Shown here: positions 7,059-15,610 of the stretch, piece after piece
Layout: each line of letters opens with the position of its first letter
Numbering within the stretch: position 1 is the first letter of the stretch
NCBI RefSeq assembly: GCF_014859565.1
Contig: NZ_JACUUA010000061.1
Location: 1 to 17,828 of the forward strand
Source of the DNA: Marinospirillum sp.
Lineage (GTDB): Bacteria; Pseudomonadota; Gammaproteobacteria; Pseudomonadales; Halomonadaceae
Direction of reading: 5' to 3'
DNA length: 17,828 nucleotides
Position numbers and translations under genes: made by a program
The notes under the pieces: model-generated
Databases searched by the model: none
The model's input: only the letters and a program-made list of their open reading frames with translations
What the model was told of the DNA's origin: nothing

Positions 7059-8147
7059 ATGAGTGAGCTGGTTTCAGGCATTTCGTTTCCTGCGATCAAA
7101 GGCATCCAGGCTGGTCAAGAATACTACATCGCCATGTGCCCTCTGAAACGTCTCAGCAAAATATTTACTTTTGATGAGAGCCAACTGCCAGTGGAGCAGC
7201 GAGCGCAACGTATCATCAATGAAGATCGGATCCCGGATATTGCTCACTACATTTTAGACAGCAGAGACAAGTATGTCTTCTCTGCACTCACTGCGTGCAT
7301 CACCGGAGAATCAAGCTTTACCCCTATTGGTGATAGCAAACATGAACAAAAAATTGGCTCTCTGACTATTGATGAAGAAGCAGATATTTTCATCACGGAC
7401 GGCCAACATCGGAATGCCGCCATCCAAAGAGCTTTGAAAGAAGACCCAAGCCTGGGTGAAGAGTCAATTTCGGTTGTGATTTTTTCCAATAAATCCCTTG
7501 AGGATCGTCAGCGGATTTTTAAGGATCTGAATCTCTACCCAGTAAAATCAGATTCCTCCTTGAGCATCACTTACGATGACAGCCCTGACGCCATGCTTTC
7601 CAAGTCTGTTGTTCTGCAGAGTGATCAGTTTTCTAAACTGATCCATATGGAAAAAAGTAACCTGGGGACTCGCTCAAGAAAACTGGTCAGCCATAGCGCC
7701 TTACATAAAGCCACCAAAGAATTGCTGGGTAAGATCACAAAAGATAACTATCAAGAGCTTATCCCTGTTGCCTCAAAATTTTGGCATACCGTTCTGAGCA
7801 ATATGCCAGCCTGGGTGATGATCTGTGAAGATAAAGCTTCAGGAAGAGAGTTTCGTGATGAAACAATCCACGCGCACGCGGTGACCATTCGAGCCATTGG
7901 CCAACTCGGTGCTCAACTTCTCAAGCAAGAAAACTGGGAAAAAACACTCGAAGGGCTCCGCAGTATCAACTGGAGCCGGAAGAACAAAGATTGGCAAGGT
8001 CGATGCATCATCAACAAGAGCATGAGGAATAGTGGCGGTGCTATTGAGTTGACAAGAATTCAGATTAAGAAATATTTGAGTCTACCTCTCAATGAGAGAG
8101 AAACCAAAACAGAGCAAAGCTTTACAGAGGCACACTATGGCAACTAA
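7059..8147 (+). CDS. dndB: DndB, DGQHR-motif regulator of DNA phosphorothioation
   Basis: DndB is not needed for sulfur insertion itself; it is described as a transcriptional repressor of dnd genes and it affects modification levels. The 362-aa protein has the family motif ITDGQHRNAAIQ at residues 114-118 (DGQHR), within a ParB/DndB-like fold that starts around residue 10. ATG 7059 is chosen because GGGGAG (7045-7050) sits 8 bp upstream; an in-frame TTG at 7026 would lie inside the leader hairpin and lacks a ribosome site. The end overlaps dndC by 11 bp. The leader palindrome and repeated TACGAAC half-sites are candidate binding sites for this protein. A second, larger DGQHR protein is encoded on the opposite strand at 13191-15131. 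Confidence 0.92.
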   Translation: MSELVSGISFPAIKGIQAGQEYYIAMCPLKRLSKIFTFDESQLPVEQRAQRIINEDRIPDIAHYILDSRDKYVFSALTACITGESSFTPIGDSKHEQKIGSLTIDEEADIFITDGQHRNAAIQRALKEDPSLGEESISVVIFSNKSLEDRQRIFKDLNLYPVKSDSSLSITYDDSPDAMLSKSVVLQSDQFSKLIHMEKSNLGTRSRKLVSHSALHKATKELLGKITKDNYQELIPVASKFWHTVLSNMPAWVMICEDKASGREFRDETIHAHAVTIRAIGQLGAQLLKQENWEKTLEGLRSINWSRKNKDWQGRCIINKSMRNSGGAIELTRIQIKKYLSLPLNERETKTEQSFTEAHYGN

Positions 8148-9831
8148 TACGGGATTGTACTCAGCATTCGGTGACAAAGGGCTGAAATCCGTCTTAAGTT
8201 CCGCTACCGCTCACATAAAGCAGCTTTATCTGTCTGACTCAGTTCCCTGGGTTATTGGATACAGTGGCGGCAAAGACTCAACAGCAACACTTCAGCTGAT
8301 TTGGAATGCACTGAGTGAACTCGCTGAGGAAGGAAAAACGAACAAACCTGTGCATGTGATCAGCACCGATACCCTGGTTGAAAACCCTATCGTGGCCATG
8401 TGGGTAGAAAAGTCTCTATCCCATATGAAAGAGGCCGCTGCTGAACAAAAGTTACCCATCACTCCCCACAGGCTCACGCCCCAGGTCAAAGACCGGTTCT
8501 GGGTGAATTTGATTGGTAAGGGCTACCCAGCGCCCAGAGCCAAATTCAGGTGGTGCACTGACCGACTGAAAATCTCCCCTTCCAACAGTTTCATTAAAGG
8601 GCTTGCAGAAAAAAACGGAGAGGCCATTTTAGTCTTAGGTACACGAAAAGCTGAAAGTACTGCCAGAGCCGCATCCATGGAACGCTTTGAAGAATCCACC
8701 AGTAACACACGCAAGGCCATGGGGTTAACTGAAAACGGCTCATTGGAACGAGTCTGGGTTTATGCACCGATTGCGGACTGGAGCAATGATGATGTCTGGA
8801 TCTATCTGAACAGTGTCAAAAACCCCTGGGGATTTACCAACCAGGAGCTGATGGGCATGTATCAGGGTGCTACTGATGGTGGTGAATGTCCTTTAGTCGT
8901 TGATAAGTCGACCCAAAGCTGTGGCGACAGTCGCTTCGGTTGTTACGTATGCACCATGGTTTCAGAAGATAAATCCATGAATGCCATGATCGCCAACGAT
9001 GAAGAAAAAGAGTGGATGATGCCACTGGTCTCGTTGCGAAATGAAATTGAAGTCAATGATCCAAGCCATGAAAAAAAGCTCGAAAAACTTCGCAAAGACA
9101 AAGCGAACCGAGACTTTCGCCGTATGAATGGCAAGCTCACTGTTCATATCACCAGCAGAGGGGCGGATTTAGTACCCGGTCCTTACCTTCAATCCTTTAG
9201 AGAACACCTGTTACGAAAGGTACTTGAAGCCCAGATTGCCGTACAACGAATGGGGCCGCCGGAAGTCAAGACACTGGAACTACTGCCACTGGAAGAACTG
9301 GAAGCCATCCGGAAAATCTGGCTGGAAGAAAAGCACGAAGCAGAAGACAACCTGCCATATATCTACGAGCAAGTCGTTAAAAAGCCCTACCCTGGTAAAC
9401 CCAGAGCCCACCATCCAGTGCTGAACAGAGACGTACTGACACGCCTGAAAACTCACTGTGAGCAACAAGGGGACAAGGATGGGCTGCTCTACCAGCAAAT
9501 CAGAGCTGTGCTCAGCGTTGCCAACAAGCACAAGAGCCAGCTTAGACGCGCCAACCTTAAAAATGAATTAAACGAAGTGCTGGATACCGGTGCATTCAAG
9601 TCGATGCAAGAAGCCAAGAAGTTTGCTCTTGAAAGAGAGCGCCACAACTTACAAATTCATTTAAGTAACGTCCACTCGTTAAGCGACTCCGAAAAAGAAG
9701 AGATACAGAAAAAAATTGCTGTCATCACACGCTCTATTAACGAAGTGGGGTACAGCTCACTTTTAATCGAAGCTATTGAAATCGATGATGAGAACAGTGG
9801 CCGTGTGATCGACATCATGGAAGCCAGCTAA
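8137..9831 (+). CDS. dndC: DndC, PP-loop ATP pyrophosphatase / iron-sulfur sulfurtransferase
   Basis: DndC belongs to the PAPS reductase-like PP-loop family and is thought to activate the phosphodiester with ATP and pass sulfur from DndA to the DNA backbone. The nucleotide motif SGGKDST begins at Ser43. Conserved cysteines that can hold the iron-sulfur cluster are Cys140 (WCTDRLK), Cys262, Cys269 and Cys272 (CGDSRFGCYVC), with Cys251 also near. The C-terminal third is charged and helical. Start 8137 has AGAGG 6 bp upstream and gives 564 aa beginning MATNTGLYSAFG; an earlier in-frame ATG at 8092 would lie deeper inside dndB and has no such support. The stop overlaps the dndD start by one base (TAATG). 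Confidence 0.95.
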   Translation: MATNTGLYSAFGDKGLKSVLSSATAHIKQLYLSDSVPWVIGYSGGKDSTATLQLIWNALSELAEEGKTNKPVHVISTDTLVENPIVAMWVEKSLSHMKEAAAEQKLPITPHRLTPQVKDRFWVNLIGKGYPAPRAKFRWCTDRLKISPSNSFIKGLAEKNGEAILVLGTRKAESTARAASMERFEESTSNTRKAMGLTENGSLERVWVYAPIADWSNDDVWIYLNSVKNPWGFTNQELMGMYQGATDGGECPLVVDKSTQSCGDSRFGCYVCTMVSEDKSMNAMIANDEEKEWMMPLVSLRNEIEVNDPSHEKKLEKLRKDKANRDFRRMNGKLTVHITSRGADLVPGPYLQSFREHLLRKVLEAQIAVQRMGPPEVKTLELLPLEELEAIRKIWLEEKHEAEDNLPYIYEQVVKKPYPGKPRAHHPVLNRDVLTRLKTHCEQQGDKDGLLYQQIRAVLSVANKHKSQLRRANLKNELNEVLDTGAFKSMQEAKKFALERERHNLQIHLSNVHSLSDSEKEEIQKKIAVITRSINEVGYSSLLIEAIEIDDENSGRVIDIMEAS

Positions 9832-11795
9832 TGCGATTTAAAAAAATCACGATCAAAAACTTTGGTATCTACAAAGGCCAGCACGATATTGACCTGAGCC
9901 CACAAGATGGAAAGCCCATCATTCTGTTGGGAGCACTGAATGGCGGTGGCAAAACCACCTTCCTCGATGCCCTGCAACTTGCTTTGTACGGTAAACACGC
10001 CAAATGCTCCAATCGAGGCAGCATGGCTTACGGTGCCTTTTTGGTAAACGCACGCAATCGCTATATCAGCCCTGAAGAGCACACAGAAGTAGGCATAGAG
10101 TTCACACAAACCCTGGGTACCGAAGAAAAAACCTATGCAGTTTTTCGCAGCTGGTCGCCAGCCAGACAGCCTGAAAACACCAGAGATAAAACCCTTGTAT
10201 ATTGTGATGGCCACTATGATGGGCACCTCAGTGATTTCTGGGATGAGTTCATCAATGAATTCATGCCCCTTTCACTCTCCGATCTGTTCTTTTTCGACGG
10301 CGAGAAAATTGAAACCTTTGCTCAACCCGAGCGCAGCTCTGAATTGGTCAAAACAGGATTAGAAAACTTACTGGGGCTGGATCTGCTTACACAATTGGAT
10401 CTTGATTTAGGCATGATTCAGAAAGCTCGCTCCAGTGAAAACCTGGATGAAGATGTCATTCAAAAAGTTGAGCAATGTGAAGCAGAAATCGGCCAGCTGA
10501 ACGACGAAACTCACCAGCTTAAAGGGCAAGTGGCTAACTACGATAAAGCCATTCGAGATCTTAGCGTCAACATCAACAAAGTCAGACACCAGGCTCGTAA
10601 TGCGGGTGCCCACCTGATTGAAGAGCGCGACTTTATAAAGTTTGAGCTGGGCAGCCTGCGACAACGGCTTGAAGACAACAAACAGCAACGTGCGCGTCTG
10701 GATGCTGGCTGTGGTCCACTATCGTTGATTCCTGATCTAATCCAGGATGCTCACTTACAAGCACAAAAAGAAGAAACGATTCAGCAATCAAGGCTCTTGA
10801 ATGATGCAATTCACCACTATGAGAAAGAGCTGGTAGAAACACTGAATGCTTCAAATGTCGATATGTTTGCTCAGCAGGCGGTCAGTGATGCCATCCAGTC
10901 TATTGCCAGGAAGCGTCAAAGCTTAGCAATCGAAGAGTGCTACCTGGGCATTTCTCCTTCAGTTTTTGTGGGGCTAGAAGAAAAGCTGAAAAATGATCGA
11001 GTTGAACGCCAGCGTTTGCAAGCTGAGCGTGAACGGCTATTGGAACAGCTTTCTCTTTTGGAGAAAAAAGAGCAAACGATACCAGACTACGACAAGGTTA
11101 AAGACATCATTGCTGAGCTTTCAGGCCTGGAACACGAATACACTCGTCTGGAAAACCTGCTCAAAAAAACCACTGATGAGCTCCAAACCAAGGAAGAACA
11201 GCAAGAATTACTCAACCAACGCTATACCCGGCTGCTAACTCAACAAAACAAGGATACCTTTGAGCAAAAACGTTCGGCACAGGTTGTTGAACACATTGAC
11301 CACCTGCAGAGCACATTGAAAAGCTTTGCCAAAGGCCTGATCAGAGACAATATCGAACAGCTAGAGCGAACCATTACCGACAAGTTTCTGACGCTCACAA
11401 GAAAAAATCAGCTGATTCGATCAATCAACATCCATCCTGATCAATTCAGTATCACCCTGTTCACTCCGGAAGGTGATGAGCTAAGCCCAGACAGGCTATC
11501 AGCAGGTGAACGACAGCTACTGGCCGTGGCCATTATGTGGGGCCTGGCCGAAACCTCGGGCAAAGAGCTACCCACTGTTATCGATACACCACTTGGTCGT
11601 CTAGACGGACAACACCGTAATTTGCTCGTAGAAAACTATTTCCCACTGGCCGGGAAGCAGGTGATCCTGTTATCAACCGATGAAGAAATCACAGGTGAAT
11701 ACCACAACAAGCTGAGACCCCATATCAGCCGTGAATATCACATTAAATTTGATGAAGAAGCTCAGTCATCTACAATTCTGGAAGGTTACTTCTAA
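9831..11795 (+). CDS. dndD: DndD, SMC/Rad50-like ATPase of the phosphorothioation complex
   Basis: DndD is an ABC-type ATPase related to SMC and Rad50 and is proposed to open or manipulate DNA for sulfur insertion by the DndCDE complex. The 654-aa protein begins with a typical SMC N-terminus (FKKITIKNFGIYKGQ). Walker A is ALNGGGKTT at residues 35-43. A long charged region from about 190 to 510, rich in E, Q, K and L, should form a coiled coil. The ABC signature LSAGERQ is at 556-562 and Walker B TVIDTPLGRLD has Asp585. All ATPase elements look intact. It sits between dndC and dndE with one-base TAATG overlaps at both ends, implying coupled production of complex subunits. Confidence 0.95.
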   Translation: MRFKKITIKNFGIYKGQHDIDLSPQDGKPIILLGALNGGGKTTFLDALQLALYGKHAKCSNRGSMAYGAFLVNARNRYISPEEHTEVGIEFTQTLGTEEKTYAVFRSWSPARQPENTRDKTLVYCDGHYDGHLSDFWDEFINEFMPLSLSDLFFFDGEKIETFAQPERSSELVKTGLENLLGLDLLTQLDLDLGMIQKARSSENLDEDVIQKVEQCEAEIGQLNDETHQLKGQVANYDKAIRDLSVNINKVRHQARNAGAHLIEERDFIKFELGSLRQRLEDNKQQRARLDAGCGPLSLIPDLIQDAHLQAQKEETIQQSRLLNDAIHHYEKELVETLNASNVDMFAQQAVSDAIQSIARKRQSLAIEECYLGISPSVFVGLEEKLKNDRVERQRLQAERERLLEQLSLLEKKEQTIPDYDKVKDIIAELSGLEHEYTRLENLLKKTTDELQTKEEQQELLNQRYTRLLTQQNKDTFEQKRSAQVVEHIDHLQSTLKSFAKGLIRDNIEQLERTITDKFLTLTRKNQLIRSINIHPDQFSITLFTPEGDELSPDRLSAGERQLLAVAIMWGLAETSGKELPTVIDTPLGRLDGQHRNLLVENYFPLAGKQVILLSTDEEITGEYHNKLRPHISREYHIKFDEEAQSSTILEGYF

Positions 11796-12139
11796 TGCTA
11801 CCCACAATTGATACCATCAGACTATCTGAAAAACAAAAGCAGCAACTCATTCGCCTGAAATCGAAAACAGGTATAGAGAACTGGAATGTGCTCTGCAGGT
11901 GGGCACTTTGCCAATCATTGGCCGATAAAACAGTGCCACCTTACGAAGAAATCCCTTCCAACAGTAATGTGGAAATGAGCTGGAAAGTCTTTGCAGGTGA
12001 GTACGCTGATGTCTACCTGGCCATACTGAGAGAAGCCTACAAAAAGCAAAGTGCACATCTTGGCCATATTCAGATCACAGACTTTTTAAAACTACATATC
12101 AACAGAGGTATAAATATAAAGCACAACACAACAAGATAA
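11795..12139 (+). CDS. dndE: DndE, small DNA-binding subunit of the phosphorothioation complex
   Basis: DndE proteins are small, about 110 aa, and essential for phosphorothioation; a tetrameric structure and binding to nicked DNA have been reported. This one is 114 aa and shows the family features: an N-terminal IRLSEKQKQQLIRLKSKTGI helix pair, then NVLCRWALCQSLAD, and a C-terminal segment with GEYADVYLAILREAY and a conserved-looking LHINRGI near the end. The last dozen codons are noticeably A-rich, and the stop lies only 2 bp from the stop of the convergent gene at 12142. This suggests the neighbouring A+T-rich block was joined at the very end of dndE. It is the last gene of the dndBCDE operon. 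Confidence 0.9.
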   Translation: MLPTIDTIRLSEKQKQQLIRLKSKTGIENWNVLCRWALCQSLADKTVPPYEEIPSNSNVEMSWKVFAGEYADVYLAILREAYKKQSAHLGHIQITDFLKLHINRGINIKHNTTR

Positions 12140-12141
12140 AA

Positions 12142-13194
12142 TCAAAGCTTCCGAACGCAAAACGACTCAAGCAAATAAATATAAATTATATTAAAAAAAT
12201 CATCATCGAGATTTAGAGCATCTTTAAAAGATTTCGAATAGCTAGACACAGTGGCATCTTGGTAAAAAAGACCGGAAAGATCTCTCAACAAGGCGCATGC
12301 GTCACTATAATCAACATAGGAATAACCATGGGCATACTTACACTTATTTCTTAACAAATTAAGGCATTTGATAGCCCTGGATTCATTATCAGAGATAGAC
12401 CTACTAGATTTTACCATACCCATATAGTCCATAAGATATTTATACTTATCACAACCAATCTCACCAGCACTATTAATATACAACTGCCTATCTTCGACAA
12501 GCCAAGAAATAAATAAAGTTTCAACAGCCCGATGTAAAAAAACAATAGCCTGTGTTATATCACCAAAAGAAAACAAATACTCAGATTTAACAAGAAAATA
12601 TGACGATATAAAACAAATCTTCTCATGAAGATTTAGGTCAGCATACTCTTCAAAAACAGACCTAAGCCCAGCAACCTTTTTATAGTAAACTCCACTTATA
12701 TGATTGGCATCATAATAGAAATTCAACTCCGGAAAACTATTATTAGTTAACATTGAGAGTGGTGCAACAATCCAGTTATCTTCACCAGAATGAGGAAACC
12801 TCAAGAAAAAATCTTTTGAGAAATCATCTAGCTTTTCAATAACCTCTTTAAAAGATTTAAAAATTACCGATGCCAGCCTGCTTTCAGCTCTATAACCACC
12901 AACACCAAATGAAAATCCCGGATAGATTACAGCACCATTATACCTCATAATAAACTCAATTAATCTAGGCTGCTTCGTGAAGCAGCCTCCATACTTATGA
13001 GATAAAATGAAAAACAAAAGATCTAGATCATCCTCCACCAAATCAAAATTATTTATCATATAGACATGATTCGGGTGCTGTTCAAAACAGCCTTGATCAT
13101 AAAACTCAAGAAAATCATCTTCAAATTGTTTAGGCACAAGCATCACATCAGCACCTACATTTGAAAAACCGCCCCACAGCTCTACTCTAGTCAT
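12142..13194 (-). CDS. Unknown protein with a possible C-terminal HEPN-type motif
   Basis: I do not recognise the 350-aa protein as a whole. The last 140 or so residues look like a HEPN helical bundle: FLHRAVETLFISWL (a helix of the kind found at HEPN starts) followed by LNLLRNKCKYAHG, which contains Arg282 and His289, an R-x6-H arrangement compatible with the HEPN Rx4-6H RNase motif. The first 210 residues have no motif I can name. The start overlaps the stop of the DGQHR gene by 4 bp (ATGA), so the two are almost certainly translated together. It is the last gene of the minus-strand operon and ends 2 bp from dndE. If the HEPN reading is right, an RNA-cutting, growth-arrest effector is plausible; a non-catalytic HEPN bundle is equally possible. 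Confidence 0.55.
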   Translation of the reverse strand: MTRVELWGGFSNVGADVMLVPKQFEDDFLEFYDQGCFEQHPNHVYMINNFDLVEDDLDLLFFILSHKYGGCFTKQPRLIEFIMRYNGAVIYPGFSFGVGGYRAESRLASVIFKSFKEVIEKLDDFSKDFFLRFPHSGEDNWIVAPLSMLTNNSFPELNFYYDANHISGVYYKKVAGLRSVFEEYADLNLHEKICFISSYFLVKSEYLFSFGDITQAIVFLHRAVETLFISWLVEDRQLYINSAGEIGCDKYKYLMDYMGMVKSSRSISDNESRAIKCLNLLRNKCKYAHGYSYVDYSDACALLRDLSGLFYQDATVSSYSKSFKDALNLDDDFFNIIYIYLLESFCVRKL

Positions 13195-15131
13195 AGCATT
13201 AATAAATCCAAGTCTATAACATTAGATAGCAAATCTATCCTTTCATTAAACTGCTCACATGAACGTTCATTCAGAAGACTTTCGAGCTTACCAATTTCTC
13301 CAGTAGACTCAAGCTCTTCTAGCTCCCTTTTGAATGCACCCGAATAATCCTTTATCTTCCAATTTTTGATGTTATCTTTATGCACCTCATCATTTACTAT
13401 TCTAACAAATTCTTTTGATGCATCAGTCAAAAACAAGACCACTCTATCTAGCTCAGACTTTGCATCATGCTTAGCCTTAAGGTAATCAGAAAATATACTC
13501 AATGACCTTTTAGACAATAAAGTAGTTAATACAAGATAGTACCAGCAATCTTTCCCTAATCGGGTAACATTTGGCTTTGAACCCTTATAAAGTGTATTCT
13601 GATTATAAAGCCTTGACTTAGAAAAAACCTGCCTCCTTTCATCAAAACAAATCTCTTCTAAAGCGAGTATATAAATTTCAGTAAATCCTTCAATATCAGA
13701 GGAAAAGCTATCACTTAAACAAAGAATATCTGCCCATGCACGCAAATATGCTTGATTAAAAACAAGTCTTGTGTAGTTGTCTGAATGCTCATTAGAAAAT
13801 ATCTTCTTGTAAAAATCCGTGCTAGCACTTATCGTTTCATCAGCGTTCAGCTTCTTATCAACATCACCAAAACGCCGCATAATACTGATGAAACTAGTAT
13901 AACCAGGTGTTGACACTTGTGATTTTTGATATGAGTCTGCAATTGCACTATTATAACTAGAAATAATTTTACCGTAAACAGAAGGCTTTGTGAAAAGCAT
14001 ATCTAAACTAGGCACCAACCTTTCATCGATAGCCCTATATAAAGCAGGCTTTTGACTATGAGTAAAACAATCTTCTTTAATCTCATATACACTAAGATCA
14101 GGATCATAAAACTTATCTTTATCTTTAATAATATTAAGAATAGTAGTTAAATTAGATGTTTTTTGTGCTTCAAAAACTGACATCTTCAAAGAATCTGTTA
14201 GCATTGAAACCGTAGTAATTGAATGGGGGCGGTTAACTCTTCGAGCTTGAGAATCAGACCTCTGATTCCATTCCATAAACTGCAACTTACTATACAGAGG
14301 GTCTTCAGTTTCTCTTTTCCATTTATTAGCCAATAACCTCACTGCTTGTGAAGCCAAGCTATTGTCATTTAGCAGGTCTAAATAATGACCACTAACCTGC
14401 TTCCCTTTATTATTTATAGTTACAAACATGTTTCTTAGTGTATCAAGTATATCCTCTGGGCCATTTTGCTCCATCGCTTTTGGTGAAAAGCATATACAAA
14501 CTGGAAGAGTAATATAGTCTTTTTGCTCACCATGTCGTCTTATATATTCTTCAACAGCTTTCAATCTATGCTGCCCATCTATAACTACCATTTTTACATT
14601 TCTAGAATCGCCCCGCAACTTCATAGCATTTTTATAAATAACAATTTTACCATATTCATCTGACTTATAGTAATCTATACCGTGATCAACTACCGGCAAC
14701 TCTATTTCGAAATACCTGTCCCAACGCTTCTTAAACACTTTATGGCTTTCTAAAACATTCATAGACTCATATGAGCTAGTATATTTGTGTACTGGCTTGT
14801 CATTATCATCAAATGAAACTAGAGAAACAATTAGAGGTGGGAAGAAAAGTGCCCTTCCAATATCGTCTTCTAAATACTGACCTACAATTTCATTATTAAC
14901 TCTTTTTTCATCTATCTCACGCTGAACCATCTCATCGAAACTGACTTGACTGAACTGAAATGCATCTGCTGCTACTTGAAGAGTTTTCATTTCTTTATAG
15001 TTCATACTGCATAGCATATAATTTACTTCATAGCTATTTTTTGTGTGAAAGGATCCAAAGCTCCCCATCAAATTAAAGTCAAACTTTGGCTCTTCCATAT
15101 CGAACTTTATCAAAACATCTTCAATACTCAT
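13191..15131 (-). CDS. Large DGQHR-motif (DndB-like) protein
   Basis: The 646-aa protein carries VVIDGQHRLKAVEEY with the DGQHR motif starting at Asp185, followed by LPVCICF and an FVTINNKGKQVS segment, the order seen in DndB-like/ParB-fold DGQHR proteins. It is nearly twice the length of DndB here (362 aa), with about 180 residues before the motif and a long unrecognised C-terminal half after about 330. DGQHR proteins often occur beside DNA-modification or restriction genes, and DndB itself is a DNA-binding regulator. The ATG at 15131 has GAGG 5 bp upstream. It follows the Mrr gene with a 14-bp gap and overlaps the next gene by 4 bp. A role as DNA sensor or regulator for the nuclease is inferred, not shown. 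Confidence 0.7.
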   Translation of the reverse strand: MSIEDVLIKFDMEEPKFDFNLMGSFGSFHTKNSYEVNYMLCSMNYKEMKTLQVAADAFQFSQVSFDEMVQREIDEKRVNNEIVGQYLEDDIGRALFFPPLIVSLVSFDDNDKPVHKYTSSYESMNVLESHKVFKKRWDRYFEIELPVVDHGIDYYKSDEYGKIVIYKNAMKLRGDSRNVKMVVIDGQHRLKAVEEYIRRHGEQKDYITLPVCICFSPKAMEQNGPEDILDTLRNMFVTINNKGKQVSGHYLDLLNDNSLASQAVRLLANKWKRETEDPLYSKLQFMEWNQRSDSQARRVNRPHSITTVSMLTDSLKMSVFEAQKTSNLTTILNIIKDKDKFYDPDLSVYEIKEDCFTHSQKPALYRAIDERLVPSLDMLFTKPSVYGKIISSYNSAIADSYQKSQVSTPGYTSFISIMRRFGDVDKKLNADETISASTDFYKKIFSNEHSDNYTRLVFNQAYLRAWADILCLSDSFSSDIEGFTEIYILALEEICFDERRQVFSKSRLYNQNTLYKGSKPNVTRLGKDCWYYLVLTTLLSKRSLSIFSDYLKAKHDAKSELDRVVLFLTDASKEFVRIVNDEVHKDNIKNWKIKDYSGAFKRELEELESTGEIGKLESLLNERSCEQFNERIDLLSNVIDLDLLML

Positions 15132-15145
15132 ATAAACCTCAGATA

Positions 15146-15610
15146 TTAGTTATCTAAAAATGCATCAGTATCAATCGTGTAAACTTCATAGCTTTTCGAT
15201 ATACTTACACCTAAATTATTCTTTATAAGCACATCACTCAACTTCTCACCATCTATCAACTCAACCTTCATTAGCTGAGCCTTCCCTGCTTCTTTAACCG
15301 CTTGATCACTAAATGTTGATGAAGTAATGAAAACCCCCTTACTTGCACCTTTAGTATTCATTGATCCAATAAACCTTTGTATATCGCCAGAACCTATAGG
15401 AGAGCCTACCTTGTATCTTTTTGCCTGTATATAAACCTTATCCAAGCCAAGCTGATCAAGATGAATTATTCCATCAACACCTTCATCTTTCGGCCCACCT
15501 GTATGGACACCAGACTCATTTTCATCCCAACCATAACCTATTTTTTGCAATAGCTTAATGACAAGTTTTTCAAAAAAACCATAATCAGCCTTATATATAA
15601 ATTCCATCAT
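15146..15610 (-). CDS. Mrr-type restriction endonuclease catalytic domain protein
   Basis: This 154-aa protein is essentially one Mrr_cat (PD-(D/E)xK) nuclease domain. The N-terminal helix has FFEKLVIKLLQKIGY with Glu14; the motif GGPKDEGVDGII supplies Asp46; VYIQAKRY supplies Gln62 and Lys64. These are the E...D...QxK residues of the Mrr family, which cleaves modified or foreign DNA. The usual DNA-recognition part is missing from this chain: it lies in the gene immediately before (15611-15964), in the same frame and separated by a single TAA followed at once by ATG ATG. No Shine-Dalgarno precedes these ATGs, so translation probably restarts after the TAA, or the stop is read through, or the gene is a broken fusion. 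It is A+T-rich like its operon neighbours. Confidence 0.85.
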   Translation of the reverse strand: MMEFIYKADYGFFEKLVIKLLQKIGYGWDENESGVHTGGPKDEGVDGIIHLDQLGLDKVYIQAKRYKVGSPIGSGDIQRFIGSMNTKGASKGVFITSSTFSDQAVKEAGKAQLMKVELIDGEKLSDVLIKNNLGVSISKSYEVYTIDTDAFLDN

